A DNA stretch of 64,000 nucleotides, from positions 22,132-86,131 of the forward strand of contig NZ_JAOCCU010000026.1 of NCBI RefSeq assembly GCF_029840635.1, given 5' to 3'. Below the pieces are notes generated by a model, which was not told the DNA's origin, searched no databases, and saw nothing but the letters and a program-made list of their open reading frames with translations. The translations under genes were made by a program, and so were the position numbers. This stretch comes from Mitsuaria sp. GD03876. Lineage in GTDB: Bacteria > Pseudomonadota > Gammaproteobacteria > Burkholderiales > Burkholderiaceae_C. Below, piece after piece: positions 9,752 through 18,321 of this stretch. Numbering within the stretch: the stretch's first letter is position 1; each line of letters starts with the position of its first letter.

Positions 9752-10675
9752 TCAGCGGGGAAGCTCGTGGATCAGGTCGATCAGGGCGCGCAAGGCCGCC
9801 GGGATGTGGCGGTGCCCGGCGTAGTACAGGCACAGGGGCGGCAGCGGGGCGGCCCAGCCGTCCAGCACCCGGCGCAGCCGGCCGGCGCGGAGGTCCTCCT
9901 CGACGTACCACTCGGCGACCTGCGCCAGCCCGAGTCCGGCGCGGGCCGCCTCCAGCATCAGCAGCGGCGAGTCCAGCACCATCGGCCCCGGGACGTCGAC
10001 GGCCTGCGTGGCCGGCGCCTTGGCGCGCCGCGCCGTCCCGCCGTGCGTGGCGGCGAACTCCCAGGGCGACGCCAGCCCGCTGGGCAGGCGCGCCCGGATG
10101 CAGGCGTGGCGCGTCAGTTCCGCCGGCGCCGCCGGGGTGCCATGGCGTTCGAAGTAGTCCGGCGATCCGACGACCGCCAGCCGCGGGGGCGGCCCGATCG
10201 GGACCCGGATCATGTCGCGCGGCACCTGCGGCGCGAGGCGCAGGCCGGCGTCGAAGCCCTCGGCGACGATTTCCACCAGCCGTCCTTCGGTGACCACGTC
10301 CAGCGTGACGCCGGGATGCCGGCGCAGGAACTCAGCCAGCACCGGCCGGAACACCATCTGCGCCGCGCCCAGCGAGCTGTTGATCCGCAGCGGGCCGGTC
10401 GGCGGCCGCGCCCGGTCGCCCGCGGCGGCGACCGCCTCCTGGATCTGCGAGACCGCCGGCGCGATGCGCTCGACGAATCGCCGGCCCGCCTCGGTCAGCG
10501 AGACGCTGCGGGTCGTGCGATGGAACAGCCGCGCGCCCAGCCGCGCCTCCAGGCCCGCCACCGCGTTGCTCACCGCGGAGGTCGACATCTCCAGCTCCAC
10601 CGCCGCCGGCCGGAATCCCTGCCGGCGCGCGACGGCCAGCACCACTTCGAACTCGGTCAGGCTGTCCTTGCGCAT
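9752..10675 (-). CDS. LysR-family transcriptional regulator
   Basis: A 307-residue regulator. Residues 1-60 are a winged helix-turn-helix ('FRPAAVELEMSTSAVSNAVA', then 'LGARLFHRTTRSVSLTEAG') and 90-300 a periplasmic-binding-protein-like effector domain beginning 'PTGPLRINSSLGAA'. It is divergent from the aldehyde dehydrogenase homologue with a 109-base spacer, the classic LysR arrangement, so that gene is its likely target. The effector cannot be deduced. Confidence 0.93.
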   Translation of the reverse strand: MRKDSLTEFEVVLAVARRQGFRPAAVELEMSTSAVSNAVAGLEARLGARLFHRTTRSVSLTEAGRRFVERIAPAVSQIQEAVAAAGDRARPPTGPLRINSSLGAAQMVFRPVLAEFLRRHPGVTLDVVTEGRLVEIVAEGFDAGLRLAPQVPRDMIRVPIGPPPRLAVVGSPDYFERHGTPAAPAELTRHACIRARLPSGLASPWEFAATHGGTARRAKAPATQAVDVPGPMVLDSPLLMLEAARAGLGLAQVAEWYVEEDLRAGRLRRVLDGWAAPLPPLCLYYAGHRHIPAALRALIDLIHELPR

Positions 10676-10784
10676 GCGGCGATTGTTCCGTGATCCGGGA
10701 CGACGCGTCCAGCATTGACTGGCTTATCGGAATGGTGGCCGCTGCCTACAGTGGCGGCACCGATCCACCCGACCAGGACTTGCC

Positions 10785-12212
10785 ATGCGGACTTTCGACC
10801 AGCACTACATCGACGGCGCCTTCGTGCCGGCGACCGGCGACGAGGTCGTCGAACTCCTGAACCCGGCCACCGGGCAGGCGATCGGGCGGGCCCGCCTCGG
10901 CCGGCGCGAGGACGCGCGCCGCGCGATCGAGGCGGCGATGCGGGCCCAGGCCACGTTCGGGCGATCGACGGTGGTGGCGCGGGTCGCGCTGCTGGAGCGG
11001 CTGCGGGACGCGATGCTGGCCAACGCCGACGCGTTGCGCGAGGCGTCGATCCTGGAGTACGGCGGCCCGATGGCCCGCTCCCAATGGGTCGCCCAGTACG
11101 CGGCGCAATGCTTCGGCGACGCGGCGCGCCTGCTGGCCGGTTACGCCTTCGAGCGGCCCGTGGGGGCCGACGGCGCCTCGACGCTCGTGATGACGCCGGT
11201 CGGCGTGGCCGGGCTCTTCGCGCCCTGGAACGCGGCGGCGGGAACCCTGGCCAGCAAGCTGGCCGCGGCGATCGCGGCCGGCTGCGCCAGCGTGCTCAAG
11301 CCCAGCGAGCTCAGCCCCTGGCAGGCCGAGATCTTCGCCCGCGCGGTCCACGAGGCCGGCGTGCCGCCCGGGGTCGTCAACCTGGTCATCGGTCGCGGCG
11401 AGGAGGTCGGCGACGAGATCGTCACCCATCCCGGCGTGGCCAAGCTGTCGTTCACCGGCTCGACGGCGACCGGCAAGCGCATCGCCCGCGCCGCCGTCGA
11501 CACGATGAAGCGCGTCAGCCTGGCGCTGTCGGGCAAGTCGGCCTCGTTGTTGCTCGACGACGCCGACCTGGCCGCCGCGATCCCGCTGGCGCTGGGCGCC
11601 GCCTTCATGAACAGCGGGCAGGCGTGCGTGGCGGGCACGCGCCTGCTGGTGCCGCGGGGCCGGATGGACGAGGTCGTCGAGCGGCTGCGCGGCGCCGTCG
11701 CCGCGATGCGGGTCGGCGACCCCGGCGATCCCGCGACCACGATCGGCCCGATGGCCAGCCAGGCGCAGTTCGACCGCATCCAGCAGTTCATCGGCCGCGG
11801 CCTGGCGCAAGGCGCGACGCTGGTGGCCGGCGGACCGGGCCGGCCGGACGGCTTGCCGAAGGGCTGGTTCGCGCGGCCCACCGTCTTCGCCGACGTGCGC
11901 AACGACATGGACATCGCCCGCGAGGAGATCTTCGGTCCGGTGCTGTCGGTGTTGCCGGTCGACTCGGAGGACGACGCGATCGCGGTGGCCAACGACTCGC
12001 CGTACGGGCTGCAGGCCTATGTCTTCTCGGCCGACGCGGCCCGGGCGCGGCGCGTGGCGTCGCGGCTGGAGGCCGGGACCGTGCTGATCAACCGCGTGGC
12101 GCCGGACCTGCTCGCGCCGTTCGGGGGCGTCAAGCAGTCCGGACAGGGGCGCGAGTTCGGCCTGGCCGGCCTCGAGGCCTTCCTCGAGCCCAAGACCGTG
12201 ACCCTGGGCTGA
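10785..12212 (+). CDS. Aldehyde dehydrogenase-family protein lacking the usual catalytic Glu
   Basis: A 475-residue NAD(P)-dependent aldehyde dehydrogenase homologue of normal family length. Conserved parts include the oxyanion Asn149 in 'APWNA', 'KPSELSP' for cofactor ribose binding, 'FTGSTATGK', the nucleophile Cys281 in 'NSGQACVAGT' and 'EEIFGPVLSV'. The usual 'LELGGKS' motif reads 'LALSGKS', so the general-base Glu is Ala247 and the next Gly is Ser249. In studied enzymes that Glu activates water for deacylation; without it the protein may use another acceptor such as CoA, be slow, or be non-catalytic. AGGA lies 6 bases before the ATG. Substrate unknown. Confidence 0.9.
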   Translation: MRTFDQHYIDGAFVPATGDEVVELLNPATGQAIGRARLGRREDARRAIEAAMRAQATFGRSTVVARVALLERLRDAMLANADALREASILEYGGPMARSQWVAQYAAQCFGDAARLLAGYAFERPVGADGASTLVMTPVGVAGLFAPWNAAAGTLASKLAAAIAAGCASVLKPSELSPWQAEIFARAVHEAGVPPGVVNLVIGRGEEVGDEIVTHPGVAKLSFTGSTATGKRIARAAVDTMKRVSLALSGKSASLLLDDADLAAAIPLALGAAFMNSGQACVAGTRLLVPRGRMDEVVERLRGAVAAMRVGDPGDPATTIGPMASQAQFDRIQQFIGRGLAQGATLVAGGPGRPDGLPKGWFARPTVFADVRNDMDIAREEIFGPVLSVLPVDSEDDAIAVANDSPYGLQAYVFSADAARARRVASRLEAGTVLINRVAPDLLAPFGGVKQSGQGREFGLAGLEAFLEPKTVTLG

Positions 12213-12328
12213 ACGGCGGCCGCGGCGGGATCGGTGAAACCGAACCGCCGGCAAGGAAGTTCGGCATTGAGCCGCGGCGGGCGTCCGCCCACACTGCGGC
12301 CCGTCGTCCATTCCTTGATCGAAACGCC

Positions 12329-12496
12329 TTGAACGAGCTCAGTACCCCTGTCATCGCCGGCCTGCTGTTCACCGCCACGCTGGCCATCGTCGCGCTGATG
12401 GCCTGGAAGGGCGACAGCGAACGCCGCGACGTCACCTTCCTCGCCTCGGCGGCCAGCGTCGGCGGCGTGTGCACCGCGATCGCCGCGGTGTTCTGA
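12329..12496 (+). CDS. Putative small membrane protein (TTG start)
   Basis: A possible 55-residue protein with two hydrophobic segments ('VIAGLLFTATLAIVALMAW' and 'FLASAASVGGVCTAIAAV') separated by a charged loop 'KGDSERRD'. It would start with TTG; no clear ribosome binding site is present. The two-helix hairpin layout with a polar loop and an abrupt stop suggests a real small protein rather than a random frame, but the start is weak. It lies in the 430-base gap between the dehydrogenase and receiver genes. Confidence 0.4.
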   Translation: MNELSTPVIAGLLFTATLAIVALMAWKGDSERRDVTFLASAASVGGVCTAIAAVF

Positions 12497-12642
12497 GACC
12501 GCGCGGTCCGGCGCGGCCCGCGGCGCCGGCCGCGGCGACCCCCTCGGATACGCCCGGTTGCGAACTGGACGTCCCTGCCGCTGCCGGGTGATTCGGCCCC
12601 GGGCCAGAATCACGGCCGTTCCGGCTCGAGCAAGGGGAGGGC

Positions 12643-13017
12643 ATGCGAGTTCTGCTCGTCGAGGATTCCGAGTTCGTTCGCACGCAGTTCCTGCGGCTGT
12701 TCGAAGGCCTGTCCTTCGTCGAGGTCGTCGGCTACGCGGACAGCGAGGAGGACGCGGTGCAGGCGATCGCGGCGCTGGCGCCCGACGTCGTGCTGGTCGA
12801 CCTGAACCTGGAGGTGGGTTCCGGCATGCATGTGCTGCGGCGCGCCCGCCAGGGCGGCTACACCGGCAAGCTGTGGGTGCTCAGCGGCCGCGATCCCGAT
12901 TTCTATCGCACGCTGTGCGAGAAGCACGGCGCCGACGGCTTCTACGACAAGGCGCATGAGCAGCTGCAGCTGATGGACGACCTGCGCCGGCTGGCGGGCG
13001 AGCCGCCGGTGTTCTGA
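12643..13017 (+). CDS. Stand-alone receiver-domain response regulator
   Basis: A 124-residue protein consisting of a single receiver domain with no output domain. The acidic pocket is 'VEDSE' at about 6-10, the phospho-acceptor Asp is in 'VLVDLNLEVGSG' near residue 53, and the conserved Lys is in 'FYDKAHE' near 105. Such CheY-like proteins act by protein-protein contact or in phosphorelays. AGGGGAGGG immediately precedes the ATG, a strong ribosome binding site. No kinase is adjacent, so the partner is elsewhere. Confidence 0.9.
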   Translation: MRVLLVEDSEFVRTQFLRLFEGLSFVEVVGYADSEEDAVQAIAALAPDVVLVDLNLEVGSGMHVLRRARQGGYTGKLWVLSGRDPDFYRTLCEKHGADGFYDKAHEQLQLMDDLRRLAGEPPVF

Positions 13018-13062
13018 CCCGGCGGGGGCGCAACGCCTCCCGACGTCGCGGCGTCGATCGCG

Positions 13063-13281
13063 TCAGGGGCCGCAGCCGGCCATCGCCATCACGCCGTCCA
13101 CCTGCAACAGCGCCACGCTGAGCGGGTCCGCCACCAGCGACGCGGCCATCGCGACCAGCCCCACGCCCAGCCGCAGCACGCGAGCCGCGCGCGGCAACGG
13201 CCGCAGCGCCGCGATCAGGAAGGGCGCGCTCACGCCCGCCATGAACAGCAGGTTCATCAGGGCATGCATCGCGGCGTCCAC
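13063..13281 (-). CDS. Small two-helix membrane protein, last gene of the diiron-enzyme operon
   Basis: A 72-residue protein with two hydrophobic segments (about 8-27 and 36-60) and a Cys near the C-terminus ('AMAGCGP'). It uses a GTG start with GGAG 6 bases upstream, better placed than the downstream ATG. It begins 15 bases after the stop of the MetZ-like gene, so it is probably co-transcribed with the GNAT, diiron, MFS and PLP-enzyme genes. No family is recognised. Confidence 0.6.
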   Translation of the reverse strand: MDAAMHALMNLLFMAGVSAPFLIAALRPLPRAARVLRLGVGLVAMAASLVADPLSVALLQVDGVMAMAGCGP

Positions 13282-13296
13282 GGAAGCTCCGCCGCT

Positions 13297-14541
13297 TCAG
13301 CTCAGCGACGCGAGATCGCGGTGCTGCGCGAGCGGCACCGCCGATGCCGATGCCGGCTCCGGCGCCGGCTCGGGCAGCCCGTCCATCGCGCGGTCGAGGT
13401 CCTCCATCAGGTCGGAGACGTTCTCCAGCCCGACCGACAGCCGCAGCAGGTCCTCGCCGATGCCGGTCCGCTGGCGCTCGGCCAGCGAGAGCTTGCCGTG
13501 CGTGGTCGAGGCCGGGTGCGTGATCATCGTGCGGGTGTCGCCGATGCTGGTCGCGATGGAGATCAGCCGCAGGCCGTCCACCACCGACCAGGCGGCCTCG
13601 CGCCCGCCGCGCACGCGCAGGCTCAGCACGCCGCCGTAGCCCGACTGCTGGGCGACGGCCAGCGCATGCTGCGGATGCGTCGCCAGGCCCGTGTACGCCA
13701 CGTCGAGCACCGCCGGCGAGGCCTTCAGCCAGCGCGCGAGCTGCAGCGCGTTGGACGAGATCGCCGCCATGCGCAGGTGCAGCGTCTCCAGGCTCTTGAG
13801 CAGCAGCCACGCGTCCATCGCGCCGAGCGACGCGCCGGTGACGCGCAGCACGCCGCGCAGGTCCGCCATCGGCCGCTCCGCGCCGACGACCAGGCCGGCG
13901 ACGACGCGGCCATGGCCGTCCATGTACTTGCCGGCGGAGTGCATGACGACGTCGGCGCCCAGGCGCAGCGGGTTCTGCTGGTAGGGCGTGAGCAGCGTGT
14001 TGTCGACCACCAGCAGCGCGCCGCGCGCATGCGCCAGCAGCGAGACCGCCGCGATGTCGCCGACGCTCTGCAGCGGATTGGACGGCGTCTCCATGAAGGC
14101 GAAGGCGGTGGCGTCGTCGATCGCCGCGTCCCATTGCGCCAGGTCGGTCAGGTCGACGATCCGCACCTCCACGCCCAGCTTGCCGAAGTACTGCCGGAAG
14201 GCGGTGAGCGTGGTGCCGAAGACGTCGCGGGAGCAGACGATGTTCTTGCCGATGGCCACCCAGGCATGGGCCATCGCGACGATCGCGGCCATGCCGGAGG
14301 AGAAGGCGACCGCCGCCTCCGCCCGCTCCATCGCGGCCAGGCGGCGCTCCAGAGCCTGCACCGTCGGATTGGAGAAGCGCGAATAGACGTTGCCCGGCGC
14401 CGCGCCGCTGAACTTCTGCGCGGCGTCGGCGGCGGAGCGGAAGACATACGCGGCCGTCATCGCGATCGGCTCGCAGTGCACGTCGCCCAGGTCCTGGAAC
14501 TGCGCGGTGCGGACCGCGGTGGTGAACGGTTGGTGATCCAA
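13297..14541 (-). CDS. metZ: O-succinylhomoserine sulfhydrylase-like PLP enzyme (MetZ type)
   Basis: A 414-residue Cys/Met-metabolism PLP enzyme. Sequence hallmarks are 'YSRFSNPTVQALERRLAAME', 'AVAFSSGMAAIVA', 'METPSNPL', the Schiff-base Lys in 'VMHSAGKYMDGHGR' and the C-terminal 'GLENVSDLMEDLDRAMD'. MetZ replaces the succinyl group of O-succinylhomoserine with sulfide to give homocysteine; cystathionine lyases and other gamma-replacement enzymes share the fold. The start is TTG at 14541, supported by AGGA about 9 bases upstream. It follows an MFS exporter gene by 38 bases in an operon with a diiron protein, so a role in a specialised amino-acid pathway is possible instead of housekeeping methionine synthesis. 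Confidence 0.88.
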   Translation of the reverse strand: MDHQPFTTAVRTAQFQDLGDVHCEPIAMTAAYVFRSAADAAQKFSGAAPGNVYSRFSNPTVQALERRLAAMERAEAAVAFSSGMAAIVAMAHAWVAIGKNIVCSRDVFGTTLTAFRQYFGKLGVEVRIVDLTDLAQWDAAIDDATAFAFMETPSNPLQSVGDIAAVSLLAHARGALLVVDNTLLTPYQQNPLRLGADVVMHSAGKYMDGHGRVVAGLVVGAERPMADLRGVLRVTGASLGAMDAWLLLKSLETLHLRMAAISSNALQLARWLKASPAVLDVAYTGLATHPQHALAVAQQSGYGGVLSLRVRGGREAAWSVVDGLRLISIATSIGDTRTMITHPASTTHGKLSLAERQRTGIGEDLLRLSVGLENVSDLMEDLDRAMDGLPEPAPEPASASAVPLAQHRDLASLS

Positions 14542-14579
14542 GGGACGGTTCCTCGCAAGGACTTCAACGGGATCGGGGC

Positions 14580-15842
14580 TCAGGCGGACGTGCCGTGGAG
14601 CGCCGGATGCGGGACGGGCGGTGCGGCGGCATCGCGCAGGAACAGCCAGTTCACCAGGCCGCCCAGCGCGGTCAGCGCCGCCAGCCCGACGATGAAGGGC
14701 TGGTAGCTGCCCCACAGGTCGTGGCTGAGCGCGCCCAGCTGCACCGAGGCGAACGCGCCGAGTTGGTGCGCCAGGAACAGGAACCCGAAGGCCTGCCCCT
14801 TGATCGCGGCGCCGTAGCGCTCCATGCAGAACATCGAGGTCAGCACGACGGTGCCCAGGTAGGTCGCGCCGAACAGCACGGCGAAGCCCAGCGTTCTCAT
14901 GTCCTGCGACGCGCCCAGGAGCAGCAGCACCGCGCAGGCCCGCAGCAGGTAGAACGCGCCCAGCAGGCCGCGCTTGGACAGCCGGATCGCCAGCCAGCCG
15001 GTCAGCAGGCCGCTGATCAGTTCCAGCACGCCGAGCAGGCTCAGGCTCAGGCCCATCAGCGCGCGCGGCGCGCCCTGGTCCTGCCAGAACGCGACCAGGT
15101 GGACATCGATGAAGGCCATGCTGGCGCCGCAGCCCATGAAGCCGATCGCCAGCGCGTAGAAGCCGGGATCGCGCCGCAGCGTGGCCCAGGCGCGCGGCTT
15201 GGGCGCGGCGGTGCCGGACGTTGCCGCCGATGCCGGGGCGTCGAGGCCGGCCGCCCGGGACTTGGCCGCGGCGAACCAGGCCAGCCCCGCCAGCGGCAGC
15301 GCGAGGAAGGCGCCGGTCAGCACGAAGGTGGTTTCCCACGGCACCTGCGGCGCCAGCCACAGCCAGAACGGCGACAGCACGATGAAGCTGATCGCGGTGC
15401 CGTTGGTGACCACCGCGTAGGCCAGGCCGGACTTCTTCTGCTCGAAGAGCCGGTCCACTAGCACGCCCATCGGCACGTAGGTCATCGCCGCCAGTCCGAA
15501 GGCCGCCAGCAGCCCGTAGCCGAGGACGAAGACCGGCAGCGAGCGGTCGAACACGCTCGCGCCCGCCAGGGCCGCGCCGGCGGCCAGGCAGCCGATCACC
15601 ACGGTGCGCAGCGGGCCGTGGCGGTCGCTCAACGCGCCCACCAGCGGCGACACCAGTCCGGTGACCAGCATGAAGACCGAGCCCGACCAGGCGAAGTCCG
15701 CGCGACCGCGGCCGAAGTGGGCGGCGAGGTCGGCGAAGTAGACCTGGTAGACGCTCTTGATGCTGGTGGAGAAGAACATCACCAGGAAGCCCACCGCCAC
15801 GAGGCGGTAGACCAGGCCGCGGCTGGGCAGGGACGCGCTCAT
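14580..15842 (-). CDS. MFS transporter
   Basis: A 420-residue major facilitator with about 12 hydrophobic helices; the loop after helix 2 reads 'GALSDRHGPLRTVV', the A-motif of the superfamily. Its ATG overlaps the stop of the upstream diiron-protein gene by 4 bases (ATGA), implying translational coupling, with a GGGGGTG just upstream. Context suggests it exports the product, or imports the substrate, of the enzymes encoded around it. Substrate not deducible. Confidence 0.9.
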   Translation of the reverse strand: MSASLPSRGLVYRLVAVGFLVMFFSTSIKSVYQVYFADLAAHFGRGRADFAWSGSVFMLVTGLVSPLVGALSDRHGPLRTVVIGCLAAGAALAGASVFDRSLPVFVLGYGLLAAFGLAAMTYVPMGVLVDRLFEQKKSGLAYAVVTNGTAISFIVLSPFWLWLAPQVPWETTFVLTGAFLALPLAGLAWFAAAKSRAAGLDAPASAATSGTAAPKPRAWATLRRDPGFYALAIGFMGCGASMAFIDVHLVAFWQDQGAPRALMGLSLSLLGVLELISGLLTGWLAIRLSKRGLLGAFYLLRACAVLLLLGASQDMRTLGFAVLFGATYLGTVVLTSMFCMERYGAAIKGQAFGFLFLAHQLGAFASVQLGALSHDLWGSYQPFIVGLAALTALGGLVNWLFLRDAAAPPVPHPALHGTSA

Positions 15843-16597
15843 GCGGTCACCCCCGTCGCGTCGCGGCGCGCGGCCGGGCGGCAGTACGCGCGGTACATGC
15901 CGTCGTACATCGCGTAGAACAGCCGGCAGGTGTGGTCCACCGCGTGCAGCGCCTCCTGCTGCATCTGCTCGGTGGTGCACAGCTCGGCGACCAGGTTCAG
16001 TCCCTGCTCGACGTGGCCGACGTCCTCCGCCTGGTGGACGGAGAAGAACAGCAGGTCCTTCTCCGTCAGCCCGTAGGCCTTGCCCAGCAGCTCGTGGCGC
16101 GCCTCGCCGGCCTTCACCTCGAGGTTCTGGCCCTCGCTGGCGATCATCACCGCGGCGGCGGCCACGTGGTACCGGGCGCGGTCGCGCACCGCGAGCAGCC
16201 GGTACTCGATCAGGTCATGCGTCGCCGGCAGGGGCCGCGCGGCGTCGCGCTGCTCGTCGCCGATGCCCAGCGCGCGGATGAAGTCCTGCATCAGCGTCAC
16301 GTGGTTGTCCGTCCTGGAGAGCCGGCCGGTCTCCTCCTCGTAGACGTTGATCAGCAGGCCGCGCTTGAACTTGGGCAGGGGGCAGTAGAAGAACAGGTGC
16401 TCGACGTAGTCCAGGAAGTGCTTCGTCAGCTGGTAGCCCTGCAGGGCGACCTGGCGCAGCAACTCGATGTCCCGCTTCCGCGGGTCCATCAGCGGCTCGA
16501 AGATCGGATGCGACAGCGTCAGGTGGCTGTTGAGCAGCGATCGCAGCTGCTCCTTGAAGACGGCCTTGGGTTGCAGCACGGTGCGGGGTCCTTTCAT
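15839..16597 (-). CDS. Haem-oxygenase-like diiron protein (TenA/PqqC/CADD-like)
   Basis: A 252-residue all-helical protein of the haem-oxygenase-like metal-oxidase fold. Candidate metal ligands of the family are visible in order: Glu/His in 'FLDYVEHLFFY', Glu in 'NVYEEETGR', Glu in 'MIASEGQNLE', and His/Asp/His in 'FFSVHQAEDVGHVEQG'. Members of this group (CADD, UndA, BesC, SznF central domain) carry out oxidative cleavage or N-oxygenation in small-molecule synthesis, while PqqC is cofactor-free. The full set of acidic and His residues here favours a metal-dependent oxidase. It lies between GNAT (2-base gap) and MFS (4-base overlap) genes. The reaction is unknown. Confidence 0.75.
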   Translation of the reverse strand: MKGPRTVLQPKAVFKEQLRSLLNSHLTLSHPIFEPLMDPRKRDIELLRQVALQGYQLTKHFLDYVEHLFFYCPLPKFKRGLLINVYEEETGRLSRTDNHVTLMQDFIRALGIGDEQRDAARPLPATHDLIEYRLLAVRDRARYHVAAAAVMIASEGQNLEVKAGEARHELLGKAYGLTEKDLLFFSVHQAEDVGHVEQGLNLVAELCTTEQMQQEALHAVDHTCRLFYAMYDGMYRAYCRPAARRDATGVTA

Positions 16598-16599
16598 GG

Positions 16600-17169
16600 T
16601 CAATGGATCGGGGCGCCGTCGACGCGCTGGCGCAGCGATCGCACCGCCTGCGCCATGAAGTGGCCGCGATGGACCGCGCCGTCGGTGCGGGCGTAGTCGT
16701 CGAGGACGCCGTAGGTCTCGAAGCCGAAGAACTGCCACAGGCGATGCGCCCGGGTGTTCTCGCGCACGTCGAGCACCAGTTGCTCGACGCCCAGGCGCTC
16801 GGCGCGCCGGGTGATCTCCCGGAAGGCGAGCTGCACGAAGCGCAGGCCGCGGAAGTCCGGATGCACGACGCCCTTGGCCAGCTCGGCGCGGTGGCGGCAG
16901 TTGGCCATGGCGTTCAGGTGCAGCAGGGCCATGAAGGCGGGCCGGCCGTCGACGTGGCCCAGCAGCAGGTGGGTGCGGCCCGAGGCGAGGCCGTCGCGCA
17001 GGCCGGCAATAAACTGGACTTGCTGGTGCGGCGTCAGCGCGCGCTCGTAGCCTAGGGTGCCGCCGTCGGCCACGGTGCTGTTCACCAGTTCCACGATCTG
17101 CCCCGCGATGCGGGCATCGATCACCTCGATCCAGTAATAACTGGCGATGAATGGCAGTTCTGTGTGCAT
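16600..17169 (-). CDS. GNAT-family N-acyltransferase
   Basis: A 189-residue acetyltransferase-fold protein. The acyl-CoA-binding part is around 95-150: 'GVVHPDFRGLRFVQLAF' is the motif A pyrophosphate-loop region and 'LVLDVRENTRAHRLWQFFGF' is the motif B part typical of GNATs. First gene of the minus-strand operon, with a very strong ribosome binding site (GGAGGAGGAAGC before the ATG). Its product may acylate an intermediate or detoxify the end product of the pathway encoded downstream; the acceptor is unknown. Confidence 0.85.
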   Translation of the reverse strand: MHTELPFIASYYWIEVIDARIAGQIVELVNSTVADGGTLGYERALTPHQQVQFIAGLRDGLASGRTHLLLGHVDGRPAFMALLHLNAMANCRHRAELAKGVVHPDFRGLRFVQLAFREITRRAERLGVEQLVLDVRENTRAHRLWQFFGFETYGVLDDYARTDGAVHRGHFMAQAVRSLRQRVDGAPIH

Positions 17170-17193
17170 GCTTCCTCCTCCCCCGCAATCCTT

Positions 17194-17210
17194 GTTAAAG
17201 CCAGATTAAC
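17194..17210. promoter_or_regulatory. Inverted repeat in divergent promoter region
   Basis: GTTAA-N7-TTAAC, an AT-rich dyad in an otherwise very GC-rich 135-base spacer between the GNAT operon and the divergent GlxA-type regulator. Its position makes it a candidate operator for that regulator. No mapped binding supports it. Confidence 0.4.
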
Positions 17211-17304
17211 GAGGGCCCCGCGTGCTGCACAGCAACAAAGGCGCTCAGAACGACAAAAAACCGGACATGATCGGGGAGGGCAAATCCCGAGGAGCCGGCC
17301 GGCG

Positions 17305-18321
17305 ATGAAGAGCGTCTATTTCCTGATGATCCCGTCGACGCACCTGCTCGACCTGGCGGGGCCGCTGCAGGTCATCCACTCGGTGGGCGAGGTCGGGGCC
17401 GGCACGGTGGAGCTGCGCTGCATCGGGCCGGAGGTCTCGGTCGGCGCGTTCCAGCCGCTGACGCTGACCGACATCCGTCCGTTGCCGCGCGTGTTGCCGC
17501 CGGACTCGGTACTGTTCGTCATCGGCAGCAAGCTGACGCCGGCGCTGATGCGTTCGCCCGCGTGGCGCAAGTCGGTCGACTGGCTGGCCCGGCTGCACCG
17601 CGACCGGCCCGCTGGGCTGCGGATCTGCGGCGTGTGCTCGGGTACCTTCCTGCTGGCGGATGCCGGCCTGCTGGACGGGCGGCTGTGCACGACGCACCAC
17701 CGCTTCATCCCGCGGCTGCGCGCGGCGAGCCCGACCGCGACGGTGCTGGAGAACCGCGTGTTCGTCGAGGACGGCGACCTGCTGACCTCGGCGGGGGTGA
17801 CGTCGGGGATCGACCTGGCGCTGCACCTGGTGTCGCAGGCCTTCGGGGAGGACGTGGCCATCCAGGTCGCGCGGGAGAACGTGGTGAGCTTCCGGCGCTT
17901 CGGCGCCGATCCGGCGTTGTCGGCGGCGACGCGCTACCGCTCGCATTGCAACCAGCGCATCCACGCGGTGCAGGACACGATCGCGGGCCGGCTGGACGAC
18001 CGGGTCACGATCGACGACCTGGCCGCGCAGGCGGGGGTGAGCGGCCGTCATTTGGCCCGGTTGTTCCTGGCGGAGACGGGGGTGAGCATCAAGCAGTACC
18101 AGATCGCGCTGCGGATGGACCTGGCGCGACGGCTGATGACGAGTTCGCGGCTGTCGCTGGAGAACATCGCCGCCGCCTGCGGCTACAGCAGCGTGCAGGC
18201 CTTCCGCGCGAACTGGAACAAGCACGAGCGGGTGCCGCCCTCGCTGCTGCGCCGGGGCGAGCCGGATCCGCAGCGCCGCGAGGGCGCCGGCGAGACAGCC
18301 GGCGCGCGGGTACCCGGTTAG
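17305..18321 (+). CDS. GlxA-family transcriptional regulator (DJ-1/PfpI + AraC HTH)
   Basis: A 338-residue regulator. Residues 1-190 are a DJ-1/PfpI-like domain with the nucleophile-elbow Cys in 'GLRICGVCSGTFLLADAGLL' and 'VFVEDGDLLTSAGVTSGIDL'. Residues 230-325 are two AraC helix-turn-helix motifs ('IDDLAAQAGVSGRHLARLF' and 'IAAACGYSSVQAFRANW'). The ATG at 17305 starts 'MKSVYFLMIP', matching the family start; GGAG is about 10 bases upstream. Divergent from the GNAT/diiron operon, which it probably controls. Confidence 0.92.
   Translation: MKSVYFLMIPSTHLLDLAGPLQVIHSVGEVGAGTVELRCIGPEVSVGAFQPLTLTDIRPLPRVLPPDSVLFVIGSKLTPALMRSPAWRKSVDWLARLHRDRPAGLRICGVCSGTFLLADAGLLDGRLCTTHHRFIPRLRAASPTATVLENRVFVEDGDLLTSAGVTSGIDLALHLVSQAFGEDVAIQVARENVVSFRRFGADPALSAATRYRSHCNQRIHAVQDTIAGRLDDRVTIDDLAAQAGVSGRHLARLFLAETGVSIKQYQIALRMDLARRLMTSSRLSLENIAAACGYSSVQAFRANWNKHERVPPSLLRRGEPDPQRREGAGETAGARVPG

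Noticed and set aside
13297..14541. Pseudogene suspicion for the MetZ-like gene because it has no ATG start
   Set aside because: A TTG start with AGGA upstream and a complete set of motifs over 414 residues makes an intact gene.
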